From Mangifera indica (Eukaryota; Streptophyta; Magnoliopsida; Sapindales; Anacardiaceae): DNA of 64,000 nucleotides. Below the pieces are notes generated by a model. The model saw nothing but the letters and a program-made list of their open reading frames with translations, made no database searches and was not told the DNA's origin. The DNA lies in the NCBI RefSeq assembly GCF_011075055.1, contig NC_058154.1, positions 11,354,475-11,418,474 of the forward strand. Direction: 5' to 3'. This document shows, piece by piece, positions 21,406 to 38,257 of the stretch. The position numbers were made by a program, and so were the translations under genes. Within the stretch, counting starts at the first letter, position 1. Every line of letters starts with the position of its first letter.

Positions 21406-24400
21406 TTATAGTATGAGAAACCTTGAGAGCCCTACTTTGTCACCGGTAGCTCGAACATCCTTTTGGACTTGTTGTGTATACTCTTTGAAACTAAACTTTC
21501 TATACACTGCTGGCTTGCTGCTGAAGTTCTCAATCACTGCTTCATGAGATGGGCAATAGAAATATGCCACAGAGAATCTTTCAACTTCTGAACGAGCAAC
21601 TACTCGGTGTTCAATGCTCTTGTACACTCCATTGCTGAATGCCTGCCCACATATGGCAAATAGAATACCCAACTTAATTGTGCAAGAAAAAGAATTTACT
21701 ATTTAATTATATCATATGTAACACAAAAAGGGAAACGGAAACGCTAAAACCTATTTTCTCAAAAATACCAAATTTTATATAAAAATACAATAACCCGTAT
21801 TTTTTTAATAAAGTATAACAACCTTTTAGTAACAATAAAGCATGCACTCAATTAGTTTGGTCTATCAACTAGCAACCAAATAAACAATATATATCAAATT
21901 AACATTTATTGAAGTCATAATTAGAGTTTGAAATTATGAAAGAGAGTCAAACATGAAATCAATTGTTAATTGATTAAAAATAAGGAAAAGAAACTCGTTT
22001 CTTGAAATGTATTTCGAATTTTTTTATATTTTTGAAATGCCCCTAAAACTTTTCATACTAGTTTCAAGCCATTTTGGAAATGGAAACGTTTTGAAAACAC
22101 ATAAATGCACCATGGGGTGTGTTTCGGTGCTTCCTAGTTTATATCTCTGAGATTTTTTTCATTTTAAATTGTGAATTACCTGAAATAAGTCACCAATGTT
22201 GATGATTAGAACTTCAGGATTAGGTTTAATTCCGAGCCATCTTCCATCTTTCCTCAGCTGCAACCCTCCAACCTGGTCTTGATATAATATGGTGAGAAAA
22301 TCACTGTCTGTGTGGGGCATGAGGCCATAAACCTCAAAAGATAAAGGGCATGGAGGGTATCTGTTCATGCGAACATAACTGGAACTGGGCAGGCAATTGT
22401 CTCGAAAATAAGACGATTTGGCCCCCAAATTATTGGCTAAATACTCCGCCAGCCTTTGAGCCAAACTAGCAGCTTTCGTTGCAAACAGTCCAATACTTGA
22501 TCTGAATTAGTGTAGAAAAATACGAAATAAGCAGAAAACATTCCAACTAATCAATTGATATATAATCTGAATAAGAATATGAATATTGCATCTTATCAAA
22601 CTTGATCAATGAAATGAATGTATTTGGATATTATATGTCAAAAAATTTCTTAATATGAGTTAATATTAATTATGATTTTGATTTAAATATAACCTAGTGA
22701 TTAAATAGTCCTATAATAATTTATAAATAGATTTAAGTGATCAATAAAGATAAGTTTAATTTACTTAAAATGTTATGATTTGAATAAACAACATTAGTGT
22801 GTTTAAAGTTTATTAAACCTTTGATGAAATCTAATAACTTATTATATATTGATTAGAGTCTTATTCTAAAACTCATACAATAAACTTTACCCATTGAAAA
22901 CTATCATTCAAGGAAGGTTTCAGAAGCCAAAGACTAGTTAATTAAATGCAGACAATTTTGGCAATGTTGCAAACTCATAATGTATGACATTCCAAGTATT
23001 TCTATAACCCAAAAGTTTTCAATTTAATATTTTATAACCTTTATGTAGATCCTAGATTAAATGATTTTATGTTTATGTGTGAATGAAATCTCACATTGTA
23101 AACTATTTTTTTTTAGAAGATAAGATAAGAAGAATCCCTCATTCAAGGGACTCCAATTGTTTGGAGATTAGGTGGCGGCATAACACCAATTGTGCATGGC
23201 CATCTCTCCTACATGATATGACTAAGGATAAGGCTTGAAAAATATAAGTAAAGGTGAGTTTTAAAGCTTTGAACGACAAATTAATGCTTACAATTTGCAC
23301 AAGTGTCCCTCTCTACATTATCAAGTTTGATGTTCTATTTTGAATCTCGACATATTATTTGGCTTTTGTGAAGAATCTTTTGGTCTTGGCCAATTGGAAA
23401 CTAGACTAGTGGCATCTCTTCACTTGACAATATTTAAGCCAAATGCCTGCAAACTGTCTGGTGATAAGGCAATAATCAAAAAGAAAAAGAAAGTTTGTAA
23501 TGGAAAATTTTTCTTAGGTTTTGGTTCAATAATGGAGCAATCAGTGTGTATACTAGACTACAAAAAAGAAAAAGGAAATAGAAATGACTTAGCGTACAAG
23601 TGATTATGATAGAATATGCTTTTGGTGGGTGATTTTATGTTGGGATGAAATGATGAATTCGTGGTCTTCAATAATAAAAACAAACAAAATTGAATCCATT
23701 GATTGCAGAAAGCAAATTGAATACAGAAGTATGGTTTTTTGCATCCATAAAACTATGTGCATCCAGTTCTGGGAATCCAATTGAATATCTGGATTATGTG
23801 TTTTCATATAATTAGATGATTTTAAATTAAAAATAAAGTAATATATAATCATATGATATGTCATCATTTTAATATTTAATTGAAAATTCAAAACTAAGTA
23901 CATTTAACATTGCACTTTTTGTGATCCAAGAGGTCTCAATTAGAATCTCAAGGTAAAGAAATCCATAATTTCTTCTTGGTCCAAGGTCATCCATCAATTT
24001 TCTTTTAGGAGGATCATCCAGGTGTGCAAAGAATAGTAATAGCATAAATAAATGAATGTGTTATTAAGTTACTGGGTTTTTTCGAATTAAAAATATAGTA
24101 AACAATTATATTTCCTGAATCAATTTTTGCGCACCCATTAATACCCACTATTTGTATATACAATCTAATTAATACTTTAAAAAATAAATGAATATTTTTG
24201 AGTGAGACACTCCCATGGACAACTAATCATACTTTTATTATTATATTATTTTCTTTTAATAATATAGTACTTAAATTTTTAAAGGGTTTTTTAAGTTTGA
24301 AGATAACATAAAACCTAATTAGTTTCCCTAGAATTTGCCTTAAATAATACCATCTTGTTCAAAATAGAGATTATATCAAAGCCAATCATAAGCTAAAGAA

Positions 24401-24965
24401 CCAAAAGCGATAATTAACCTAAACCCTAAGCAGATATAACCACAAAATCAAGAAATTTAGATGAAATTAATCGTAAATACCTGGTTTTGTTGCATTCATC
24501 CAACCTTAAAAGATCTGGAAGAGGTATGTGGAAGGCTTCTGACCAAGAAAATTGCCTCAAACAAGTAGCAGTAGGGCTCCCCCAGCGGTAGCTATTAGCT
24601 GAAAAATTCATGAAGCTTTTTTCAGCCTTCTTGCTGAAGGGCTGATGGAACAGCTTCTTTTGCTCATACAGCATGTTCTTTAGATCTTTTTGAGGAATCC
24701 CATGATTCACAACTTGAAAGAATCCCCAGTCACTGGCAGCTTCAGCCATCTCCTTTATGCACTGGGCAAAATCCTCAGAAGTAAAACTATCTTCCTCGAA
24801 CTTTCCCAAGCTCCAGAAATTCAAACAAGAAAGATCAATCAGTGGCAGTTCACAATATTCCACATCATCTGTTGCAAGCCAGCTCTCATCCTTCACTTTT
24901 TTCGAAGATTTCTCGAAGAGGGTCGGGTAGGTCTCTTGAAATCGAGGTTCAATGATATCATCCAT
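21406..24965 (-). CDS. GA2OX8: gibberellin 2-beta-dioxygenase 8-like (C20-GA2ox)
   Basis: Three exons on the minus strand: 24481-24965, 22180-22501, 21406-21642, with introns of about 2.0 kb and 0.5 kb. Total 1044 bp, 347 aa. It is a 2-oxoglutarate/Fe(II) dioxygenase. An N-terminal DIOX_N domain (WGFFQVVNHGIP at 80-91) is followed by the catalytic fold. Iron ligands are H225 and D227 (MPHTDSDFLTILYQDQVGG) and H281 (KSIEHRVV). The 2-oxoglutarate contacts are R291 and S293 (RFS). Close resemblance to Arabidopsis GA2ox8, including SYRWGSPTAT, SWSEAFHIP and VRMNRYPPCP, points to the group that 2-beta-hydroxylates C20 gibberellins (GA12, GA53) and so inactivates them. Substrate class is inferred from that resemblance. 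Confidence 0.92.
22645..22930. repeat. dispersed repeat in GA2ox8 intron 1
   Basis: Related to 12560-12850 (shared gatcaataaagata core and flanking order). It lies inside the 2-kb first intron and is non-coding. Confidence 0.5.
23735..23890. mobile_element. decayed palindromic MITE in GA2ox8 intron 1
   Basis: Contains the central phrases of the palindromic MITE family (ttagatgattttaaattaaa, then aatcatatgatatgtcatca). The outer ends have decayed. See 62005-62177 for the best copy. Confidence 0.5.
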
Positions 24966-26280
24966 GGTGTCAAAGGGAGAAAGAGGAAGGGAGATGGCTC
25001 CACTGTCTTATCAAACCTGAGACTTATGATTGGACCTGAAATGACGTAAGTGAAATGTTCAACAAGAGCTATCATATTTTCACCTAGGCAAAATGAAATT
25101 CCATTTAACTGATTCTTTTGTTTGCCATCTTCTCAGATCTCAGTGCACACAGCTGCTCCTACTCGTACGAGTGCAGATATTTACATGCAGCTGGTTTTGA
25201 ATGTAATCAGGACCAATATATTGCTGCAATTGGAAAATAATTTGATGCAACACCTAATGATATGAATTAAAATCATAAATGACAAGAAGACTATGTGTAT
25301 ACACTTTTAATACATACTGATATGTCACTATATAATTGAATGATTTAGAAATAAGAATAAATTAATACTCAATCATATAATGACATGTCATATGTATACC
25401 CCCACATTATTTTAATTTTTTGTTAAGCAACACAAAATAAGTAAAACTCTAAAACCGACCCAACTACTGCATTAGGAGAAAATTTAAACTTTTACTCTTT
25501 TATGTTTGAATTCTTTTCATTGTTATTTAAACTATACTTCAAGGCTAAATATACTGTTTCAAGGAAAGGGAAAATAGCTATAATCAAGTGCTGATATTAC
25601 TAGAAAGTAAAAGACTTAACTAAAATGGAATCCTTTTGGTGGTAGTGCTAGCTTTACAATCATTCTTTGACTATGTGTCTAACAAGTTGACTTGATTTGA
25701 TTGGCTTGATTACCTTAATTACGGGATTGATTACCTTTAATTGAAGTTTACCCAAGAATTGAAAAAACCTTTCATTCTCAAGAGTTAGTTTTTGAAATAT
25801 TGTCCCATGCCAACCAAAATTGCAGTTTTATTTGAATAATTCTAAGCAAAAGTTTCGAATTACTGCACCTGGGTGAGCAATTTCAAGTTGTTTCAACAGA
25901 CGTGCATATTCAGTATCTGCAATTAATGTCCAAATCAACAAGTTAATTAATTCTATCATTTGCAACTAAAGTATTAAGTTAAGATTATGGCATATCGTGT
26001 GAAGAAAAAGCACACACTAGATTCAGAAATATGGATGAAACTGCATGCAATTTCTTGATGGCAATTAAGGGTGGTGCGTTTAGAAATCACCCTCTAGACT
26101 ATTTTTGGTTGACATTGATAATATACATTAGAAAAGATAGGAAAAAAGTGGTCAAATTCTCTTGCAAAATCATTTCCCTGAAAGCTATTAGTGATTTTAG
26201 CTGTCTATAGGTATATCTTTTTGAAGATTCACATGTACGTAGGTAACACAATTCGGAGATTTTGCTACGCACAAAGTATA
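24966..26280. other. upstream region of GA2ox8
   Basis: GA2ox8 is transcribed leftward, so this stretch should hold its 5' UTR and promoter. I see a GA/TC-rich leader just before the start codon but no clear TATA box. A palindromic-MITE relative lies at about 25285-25405 (gactatgtgtatacac, caatcatataatgacatg, atatgtatacccccacat). No gene is seen. Confidence 0.5.
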
Positions 26281-26281
26281 A

Positions 26282-26289
<8 letters not shown>

Positions 26290-26333
<44 letters not shown>
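26290..26333. repeat. compound microsatellite (TA)n(GA)n
   Basis: About eleven TA units run directly into about eleven GA units. A second compound tract, (TA)n(CA)n, lies at 26550-26578. Both are polymorphic-marker candidates. Confidence 0.95.
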
Positions 26334-26547
26334 CGAGAACTATCACACTGGCTAAGATGATCCTGCAAATGTTCTTTGTAAAATGACGGTTTCAGCTGTG
26401 TGATTCGATGGCACAGTTTCGCATAAACAATCACTGAACCAGCAGAAGCACAGCAAACCCTTTTGCAGAAGCTCCTAATTAGGTTGCTATATATACAGAA
26501 AAAGTATATCTTAAATAAAATGTTAGAGAATATATGTTTATGTATAG

Positions 26548-26578
<31 letters not shown>

Positions 26579-26589
26579 GAGACACATAA

Positions 26590-27719
26590 ACCATAAACTT
26601 CACTGTACATCAAAGAGAAAAAAAAAAGAATTACGCTGAGCAAATCATGCTTATTGAGACACCCAAAATAGCATTAAGATTAAGAAGAAGAAGCTATATG
26701 ACTTTTTTTTTTTTTTTGCTAAGCAAGAAGCTATATGACTTACATATCGTTACATGAGAGGTTTGCGCTTGCGCACTCTATACAGGTAGGGTTCGGGGAG
26801 TTCATGGGAATTTATAGAATTGTGAAAGCTAGGGCCTGCAGATTAGTTAAGAACTTATGGCTGAAACACAGAACACGCGTCTAAAGGAAGAATTGAAGAG
26901 GAGGCTGAGAGGGAAAGAGAGAGATTGAGAGAGTTGAAAGATGTTTGACAAGGCCAATGATGTTTGTTCATTTGAAAAAACTTGAGAAAGGTCTTTTTCA
27001 TCTGCAATTTTATTTGAATCCCATTCAACCAATTAAATCTTAGTTAATCCTCGCTTTATATCTAAAAGTCTAATAATAATGAATTGTGAGTTGACAATAA
27101 ATAGTGGACAAAAATAATATGCACCGATGCCTAACAAAAAATCTAGCATTACCACTATTACACATGCGTCTCCCCCCCATGAATAATTAATCATCCTTTT
27201 TACACATTCAAGATGGTGGACGGTTGGATGGAGCTGAATTTCTCATTCCTCGTTCATGATTCCTTCGTATAGAGGCTTTCCAGTTCTTATCTATCCTCGT
27301 TATAAGGATGATAAGAAATCCTTATATATGGGCCCACACACTTTCACATCCTTATCATGTTCTTTTCACCGTCTCTTATAATCAGAAAATATCAATATTA
27401 ATATCAATATCTTTATTTTTATCTTTATTTTTATCTCTATCTTTATCTCAGTCGTTGTTATTAGCAGAATCTTTTAACCTTATTGTAGCATATAACTTCA
27501 TTTATGTTTCTTGTCACCATGTTTGATCTACTAGCTTCTCTATTTCTATCCAAAAGCATGAAAAACTCTCCTTCAAATTTACAAACACTAATTCATTATA
27601 ATTATGACACCCTTAGACAAATTTTATATCGACAAAATACAAGAGATTATGAGTTTATATATGCATCTCACATCATTTGGAGATGCTAAAATAAGATTAG
27701 TTAAATAACTTATAAGTTC
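26590..27719. other. intergenic, no gene recognised
   Basis: Moderately AT-rich sequence. Short open frames here have no recognisable domain. A cluster of (ATCTTT)n-like simple sequence lies at 27400-27450. Confidence 0.4.
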
Positions 27720-28260
27720 CTTCAGTTGTCAAGACGTATTTTGGGTTATAAAACTTATAAACAAAACTAAAATAGATTGTATGTCCAAAGTAAACAATAT
27801 ATTGATAATGAATTAGGCTATAAGATTAAAGTTGTTACAAATGGTATCAAAATTACTTCAAGTGTCTTATTAGGCAATGGTGAGACACATCTTAGTTAGG
27901 ACCTTATCTCCTATAAGGGGGATGAATATGATACTCTTAAACAATATGTTTTGAGTTGTAAAACTTATAAGCAAAACCATGACGAAATTGCAAAACTCAA
28001 ATACACATTTTGGGATGGAATTGCAGACAAATCTCACATTGGAGGCATAAATAATCTGTGAACTCTTTAAACTCTTAATAGACATTTTGAGTTATAAAAC
28101 CCAAAAGCAAAATCATGATGGAATTGCAAACCCAAAAACACGTTTTCAGATGAAATTGCAAAACTTAAAGACACGTTTTGAATTGTAAAATCAAAAAGCA
28201 AAATTATGAATTATATATCCAAAATAAACAATATTTTTATAGTGAGTTTGACTATTAGAC
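27720..28260. repeat. cluster of degenerate short direct repeats
   Basis: Phrases of the form ttataaaac-caaaagcaaaa, atgaYgRaattgcaaa and acacgttttg recur four to five times at irregular spacing (27740, 27960, 28005, 28100, 28150, 28190). The wider phrase 'taaacaatat..ttgataatga' occurs at 27791 and is echoed near 28226. Possibly an old tandem repeat or transposon terminal array. No coding function. Confidence 0.5.
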
Positions 28261-28952
28261 AAAAAATGTTATAATAAATTTTTTGCTTTCATATTCAATC
28301 TTTCGAGGAAAAAAAACAATCCTTAGAAAACAGAAATCAAGAAATGTCATAAGCCTCATCATCTTTTCTCTCCTCTGTTGTGTCTAATTCTTTCAACTGG
28401 TTTGGTTTTCGTTTTAATCGAAGTGATTGAGCTAGCAACAGATGGAGAGAGTAGACGTCGTGGGGACGGTAAAGAGGGGGGGCACGGGGGAAAGTGAGGC
28501 CGATTGGATTAGAGAAAAGACTACAATTTGCCGAATGCATGATTAATCTCTACTTTTAATTGACATTGGCCACTAATTCTTGTGTTGTACAATTTGTCAC
28601 CGTACATACATCTTTTCCTTCTCTACAGAACCCAGTTGAATTGAATGATTAATCATTGCAAATGATAAGTCACTTGTATAAATGGATATTCTCACCAGGT
28701 TCTATAGCAATATTATGGTTTATATTTTTTTTATATATAATTTAGATAGATAAATAATATGTGATTATATAATTATATGATGTCACATTATTTATATACT
28801 CAAATTATACATAAAAAATATGCACATATGGTTTTGTTGATTAAGCAAATATAAAACTACTTTCTTTTTCACAACCATATTTGTTTTTTAACATATGTAA
28901 AGTGTAGAATATTTTGTATCCCTAACATATAATTTTTAATATTTCTTTTAGA
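28261..28952. other. intergenic, no gene recognised
   Basis: Mostly AT-rich. A more GC-normal patch at 28340-28540 has no convincing reading frame. A palindromic-MITE-like segment (atatgtgattatataattatatgatgtcac) is present at about 28750-28790, written here only as a location cue. Confidence 0.35.
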
Positions 28953-29125
28953 GTATTATTATGTATATATTTTGAATATACAAATGAGTATACTCTTATG
29001 TATATCATAACATAATTGAATGTTACTTTATTATTAATTTAAAATTATTGATTATATAATGATATATAGAAGTGTGTATCTATTTGTGTATTCAAAGTAA
29101 ATATATATAGTTTTATTGTTTCTTT
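28953..29125. mobile_element. palindromic MITE (TATGTGTA family)
   Basis: Left end agtattattatgtatata, right end tgtattcaaagtaaatatat. The centre has ttaatttaaaattattgatt. Left and right halves are inverted relatives. Same family as 58617-58800, 62005-62177 and 62372-62530. Confidence 0.6.
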
Positions 29126-29194
29126 TTACTGAAAACAAACATGTATTATTTGCATTGCTTTTAAATAAAAAAGAAGCACAAACATTTAGAAAAA

Positions 29195-29916
29195 GGCCAA
29201 GGGACTATTTCCCACCTAAGTTTTAATACAAAGACAAATACACATTTGTAAGGTTTCAAAAACTCAAATATTCACTTATAACCAAATTTCTGTTAAAAAA
29301 CTCAATTAGGGTTTGAGGTAAAACTATTATTTACTAAAAAATTAAAGTTTTATCACATTTTTCTCTCTGATTTAAAAATCTAACAAATTTTTCCCACCTA
29401 AGGTTTTCAAGTTTTAAAAAGTGACAATTTTACCCGCAAAATTCCTAGATTTTTTTCTCTCCTCTTTGGCAACAACGACCTCTGAAAACGAGACAGAAAG
29501 CCAGTGCCATCTCCGACAGACAAAGAGGGGTCATCTCTCCATCTCCGTCGACACATCTTCGTCTCTTTGTTGATGGAGACGAAGATTTGTCTGTCGAAGA
29601 TGATGTCGGCTCTCTGTTTCATTTTCAAATGTCATTGTTGCTAAAGAGGGGAGAAAGAAAACCTAAGGATTCGGGGGGTGACATGGTTACTTTTCAAAAC
29701 TTAGAGCCTTTGGGTGGGAGGAATTTGTGATATTTTTAAACTTGGGAAGGAAAAATAATAAATTTTTAAATTTTTTTAGTAAATAACAGTTTATCTTTAA
29801 CCCTAACTGAGATTTTTAATAGAAATTTAGTTATGAGTAGGTATTTGGGTTTTTAAAACAACATAAATGTATATTTGTTTTTGTATTAAAATTTGGATGG
29901 AAAATAGTCCATTGCC
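29195..29916. mobile_element. Mutator-like MITE, 722 bp, 10-bp target duplication
   Basis: Terminal inverted repeats: ggccaagggactatttccca on the left and ggatggaaaatagtccattg with cc on the right. Flanked on both sides by tttagaaaaa (29185-29194 and 29917-29926), an exact 10-bp duplication. Similarity between the two arms extends inward about 100 bp (acaaatacacatttgt and its counterpart atttgtttttgt). The centre holds an imperfect palindrome rich in GAAGA/TCTTC. No transposase is seen. Confidence 0.8.
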
Positions 29917-29926
29917 TTTAGAAAAA

Positions 29927-30792
29927 TTAGAAACTGTGAATGTATATAAATTTATTTGTACTGCAGCTAGCTTGCCTATTACGGTGTTTGGTTAAGAATT
30001 ATTAAATATTACTTTGATAATTTATCATTTATTATTTATATTATCTAATTTGATTTATCAGATAATAAAATATTTTAATAATTTTCTATTATTAATAGCA
30101 ATATGAAAAACATATAAGAGTAATATGATTATCACATTTATCTTAGTATAATTTTGATTTTGTTACTAACCTTATTAATTTTTTAGGACATAAATATATT
30201 CATTTTCAATTAATATAACAAGTTACACGAAAATATTTTAGAATAATTATATTCAAAGACATTTAAGTAAAATAATATTTTAGTATTCTTTCATTAGTTC
30301 TAACCAAACATAATAATTATTATATCTAATCTTATAAGTACTCTATTTATATGTTAATCTTTCATTTTTTGTAATAAAAGATTATCCGAATTAAACACAT
30401 TCTTATTATATAAAACTTTTTGCCTAAAATATAGCCAGCATTTCAGAGCCCACCAGATGATAATTAAAAGTTTGAATTGCTTGGACTGCTGCTAGTAGTT
30501 TTTTTCTTTAGAAATGTGTGAAGCAGTGTAAAGAAGGAAGTTAATGGAATGTTTGTATAATGCCCCACAAAACCCTAATAACCAAGGCAAACCGAACAGA
30601 AGATATCGACAATTCTTGCTGCCGACGACCTCCTCACTTTAGTGAATCATTGGTAATCATTGGCAATGTCGGCAACCAAAAGAAAGCTGCCCCGTGGACA
30701 TTTGACCAATCTAGTGCTCTCTGTTTGAATCCATAAAATTGCTCCACCTTCATCTCTCATCTGTAAATCAAGTTAAAAATATTAAATATGCG
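29927..30792. other. intergenic, AT-rich
   Basis: No gene recognised. The more GC-balanced segment 30470-30770 could be regulatory or transcribed, but I see no reading frame or RNA structure I can support. Confidence 0.35.
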
Positions 30793-30801
30793 TAGATATA
30801 A

Positions 30802-31752
30802 GGCCAAAAGACATATTCCCACCCACGGTATAGTTTATTGTTAAACTCTTACATGTTAGTTTTTTAAAATCTAAATATTCACCTATCATTTAATTTTTAT
30901 TAGTAAAATTTGTTAATTTAATTGTAAATTATTAATTTACTTTTTTAGCATTTATGTATATACACATGGAAAAGCAAATTTTGATGAAGAAGTGCATTAT
31001 TCAAAAAATGACTTTTTCCCCTTATCTTAGGGTTTCATATTATTCAAAATTTTCATCTTACAACACCCCCAAAAGTTTATAAATATTATACTTGTACCTC
31101 AGTCTTCCACCATTTTTACAATGAATATCAACGAATTCTCCTTTCATCTCTAATCGATGAAGAAATTCAAGAAACAACAGTTCAATCTTATCAACTAATA
31201 TAACCAACAAAAAACCTAGGACTGAGCCAACATAAAACTAAGGAAATAAGCCGATGAAAAACCCAGGATGATGATGAACATGAATTGTATCTCTCTTCAT
31301 CGATTCATCTTCGTTGATAAAAGACAAAGACAATTCGGGTAATTCACTTGTCTTCGTCTATTTGTTAATGAAGACAATCGATGAAGAGAGAGACAATTCA
31401 TCTTTGATAAGAGTTCATCGACAAAGACAGTCAACGAAGAAGATGGGTGGGAAAATGAGGTCAGTCGAAGACAAAGATGTTCGTCAGATAAGGAAAGGAA
31501 AAAAAAATCTTTAGGGAAAAGTTAAGTTTTTCAAAACTTAGGTTGGAAGAAAAATTGCTAATTTTTAAATTTAAGTGGGAAAAAAAGATAATTTTTTGTT
31601 TTAATATTACAAGTTAAATGATAATTATATTCTTAAAACTAATAAATTTTATTAACGTTAATAGTTAATAGGTGGATATTTAGATTTTCAAAAGTGAATA
31701 AGCGGGAGTTTGACAATAAATTAAACGTTGCATGAGAATAAGTCTTTTGACC
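30802..31752. mobile_element. Mutator-like MITE, 951 bp
   Basis: Left end ggccaaaagacatattccca, right end gagaataagtcttttgacc. Flanks tagatataa (30793-30801) and taactataa (31753-31761) agree at seven of nine positions, consistent with an old 9-bp duplication. The interior has GAAGA-rich inverted stretches like the 29195 element. A short open frame inside it (31314-31514) is not considered a gene. Confidence 0.7.
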
Positions 31753-31761
31753 TAACTATAA

Positions 31762-34036
31762 TGAAGTGGGTAAGTCTTGGCCAATTAGACCTTGAAGATT
31801 GATTAAAACAATACTTATATAATTCATTCTTTATGATTGATATTATATCACATCAATTAATGTACAATACATAAATTTATGTGTATAAATAAAATGTATA
31901 AATTTATTTTTACAAACTAAGTTAACAATTTATGATTAAATGATATAACTGTTTATTTTTTCTCATATTTCAAATCACCTAATTAAATGTTACTGTCTTA
32001 GTTAATACAAATAAATTTATATAATTTGTTTGTATATGTAGTATTACTCATGTACAAAACTTGTGAGTATCATTCGAAATTTTGAATTGATTTGCTTCAT
32101 AAGTGGACACGACAATGGACCGTATCAAACTGAATTTGGTGTTGTGTATCATGTTCATGGGACATGTCGTGCCAAGGCTCACTAAAGAATGAGTCTTTGT
32201 CGATGATGCCAACTTACGATATGATAAGATTTAGAGCTTGGCTCATAGGCCTCTAGGTTGTACCTCTATAGATTTTTAATAGATCGGTCTATGTGCTTTA
32301 ACAAGTTGGTTTTACGTATTAAAAATTTATATGTTTTATTTGTTAATTATTTTTATTTTTTTAATGAGTTGTAATAGATTGGCTAGACATGTTAATGGGT
32401 CGAACCGAGCCCTAGGTCCACACAGTAATGGGCCTTTAGATCGGATTGACCCATGGATTTTTAAAGGCCTATATATAGGGTTGAGCAAGGGCCGACTTAA
32501 TTAGATTGACCTATTTAAACAATTTTTTTAAAATTTCAATTAAAATTTTTAAATATTAATTATTTCCAATTATTAAAACCGAAGACAATACCCCGAATAT
32601 TTGATTTATAATCTCTCACTTATGACGAAGGAATACTGTAGTTACATGAACAAAAATATTATAGGTTTATAACATAGTATAAACAAATTAATTTACATAC
32701 TGTATAATTACAAATATAAACAAAACATATATACCATACAATTTATCTACTTGTCGTCAACATCTAAATTTCTGAATTAATTTAACACTGAATTCATTTT
32801 TAATATTTTATAATGATAAAATTGAAATGAAAATAAAATTATAAACACAAAAAATTATTATTTATAAATTAAGACAATTTTTGAAATAGAGTTAATGAGA
32901 GAAAATGAGTTTAAGAATATAATAAAAGAATTGAGATCGACGAATATATAAATAACATTGAAAATAAAAAAATTTGAATTGATTTATATCGAAAAATTAA
33001 AAATTAAAAATTAAAAGAAAAAACCAGTCTGGGAAAGGCTTTTGCATAGAAGTATTGCTTCTTTCAATTTTTTTATTTTTTTAAACAATATCAGATCAGG
33101 TCAGACCAAAGTGATCAGCTTATGAACCTAATATTAAAGCTCACAATCCAATTCAAAAGGTCCCTAAGACTCAGCACACTATAATATCATGGTAGACCCT
33201 TTCAAACCAAACCTGAATTTTGGGCTTCAAACTGAACCTCTGTTTGACCTGCCCAATTAACATATCTAGAACTGGCCATGAGCTAGACCTTAAAGCCCTC
33301 TACATGGACCTCACAGCCCACAGGGCTTTGCAAGTCATGTCCCATCGTTGCTGTGCTTGGGTTGTGTCACGGACTCATCTGACCTCTTTTGACTTGCGTA
33401 ATACAACTACTAGGCCGCATCATCCGGCAAAACACCAATAGCCGACACGTCATCGAGGAAAACAGAAAACTTTAACTAGATTTGAAAGTTCATATCATTT
33501 GTGGGCGCTGTTATCAAAGTTCTTCGTCTTCCAATGAATTGAAGCTGACTTCTGAGTTTTGTTGTGGTCTCCAAGCCACTTTTGTTGACTTTTTCGTAAC
33601 CTTCCATTGGCCACCGGCCTTGACTATAGCTCCACTGTCATTTGTCAAAAACCCCACTCAGAGGCTATGCTGCACTTTTCCCACCTCACTTTGATTGATT
33701 TGGGTTGTATACATTGAATCTGAACGCACCTGGGTTTCTGTAAAATTTTGTTACCATCTCCTCATTTTTCTCGAAAATATGTGGTTAAAAATTATTTAAA
33801 GATTATTTTAATTCCATAGACATAGTACGTATTAAAATATTATTAAAATAATATTAATTTTATTATAATTATATTTTTTTTAAATTAAAAATATGTGTAT
33901 TTTTAATAAAATGAATAAAATAACAAACATTTTATATTAATTTTATCTATAAATATTTAAGAGTTTGATTTAAATAATTTTATTTTAAATAAAATATTAT
34001 CAAAAAAATATTAATTCAAAAAATTATAAAATTTAA

Positions 34037-34069
<33 letters not shown>

Positions 34070-34737
34070 GATAAAAAGATATATATATAATTATTATATT
34101 TAATTAAATATTAAAAATTAAAATATTATTTTACTTAATCGTATAAATATTATTATATATAATAATTTTAAAATATTTATTGTATTATTTGTTATAAAAA
34201 ATATTAATAAAGATAATAAAATCAAAATTATCTCAATAATATTTTAATATAAAAATAACAATTTAATTATCTCATATATTATTTATAGTATCATTATTGA
34301 TAATAAAATATTATTAAATTTTTTTATTATTTATTTAATCAAATAAAATATTATTAAAAATATAAGATAAATTCTCTAAATAAATTTTCAAATATTATAA
34401 TAATTTCTACACACTAATTTTATAGAGAATCCATTTTTGTTTAGAAGTCTCTTTTAAAAGGCCAAGTACCCTCGAATTTTGAAACAGAAAACATTTGTTC
34501 AATTTGCACTGTGTGTGGTGGGGTGTGTGCGGTCAGTTTAAAAAACAAGTACGTCTAGTACTTTGCTGGCTTAGCATGATTCCTATGAAACGATTGTAAA
34601 GAAACATCTAGGGCAAAGAAAATCTATTCGGAGTTTCAGATAACAGTGTTTGTAAGAAGACAAGCTTCTAAATTGCTATCTTCAAGTGGAAGTACATGAA
34701 TAAATTCAGTCTAGAAATCATGTGCAAAGGAAGTAGG
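31762..34737. other. gene-free region downstream of TRAPPC3
   Basis: AT-rich, with an (ATT)n tract at about 34037-34064. At 32100-32480 and 33080-33340 is moderately GC-rich sequence with gaccc/gggtc-type phrases of the decayed dispersed repeats. 33340-33720 looks unique and contains short open frames with no recognisable domain. No gene can be supported. Confidence 0.45.
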
Positions 34738-38047
<3,310 letters not shown>

Positions 38048-38257
38048 GGTGGATCTAAAGTGAAAACTGAGATTTCCTTCTCATTTTATGCTTTAAATTA
38101 AAGTAAAATGACATTAAAGGAACAAAATCAAGTGAAGTGAAACAGCGTACAAATGAGATAGTGGAGCTTAAACGACTTGTCGTTCCTTGCTTTCTTCTCC
38201 TTCCAAGAGCTACTCCGAATTGAATTCAATAAACGAAAGAGATGGTGAGCAAAAATA

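Noticed and set aside
26099..26587. 162-codon minus-strand frame
   Set aside because: It runs through two microsatellites (repeated YI, SL and CV codons) and has no domain.
33220..33694. Two plus-strand frames of about 70 codons in a GC-balanced patch
   Set aside because: No domain, splice pattern or codon bias that I recognise. The first overlaps repeat-like text.
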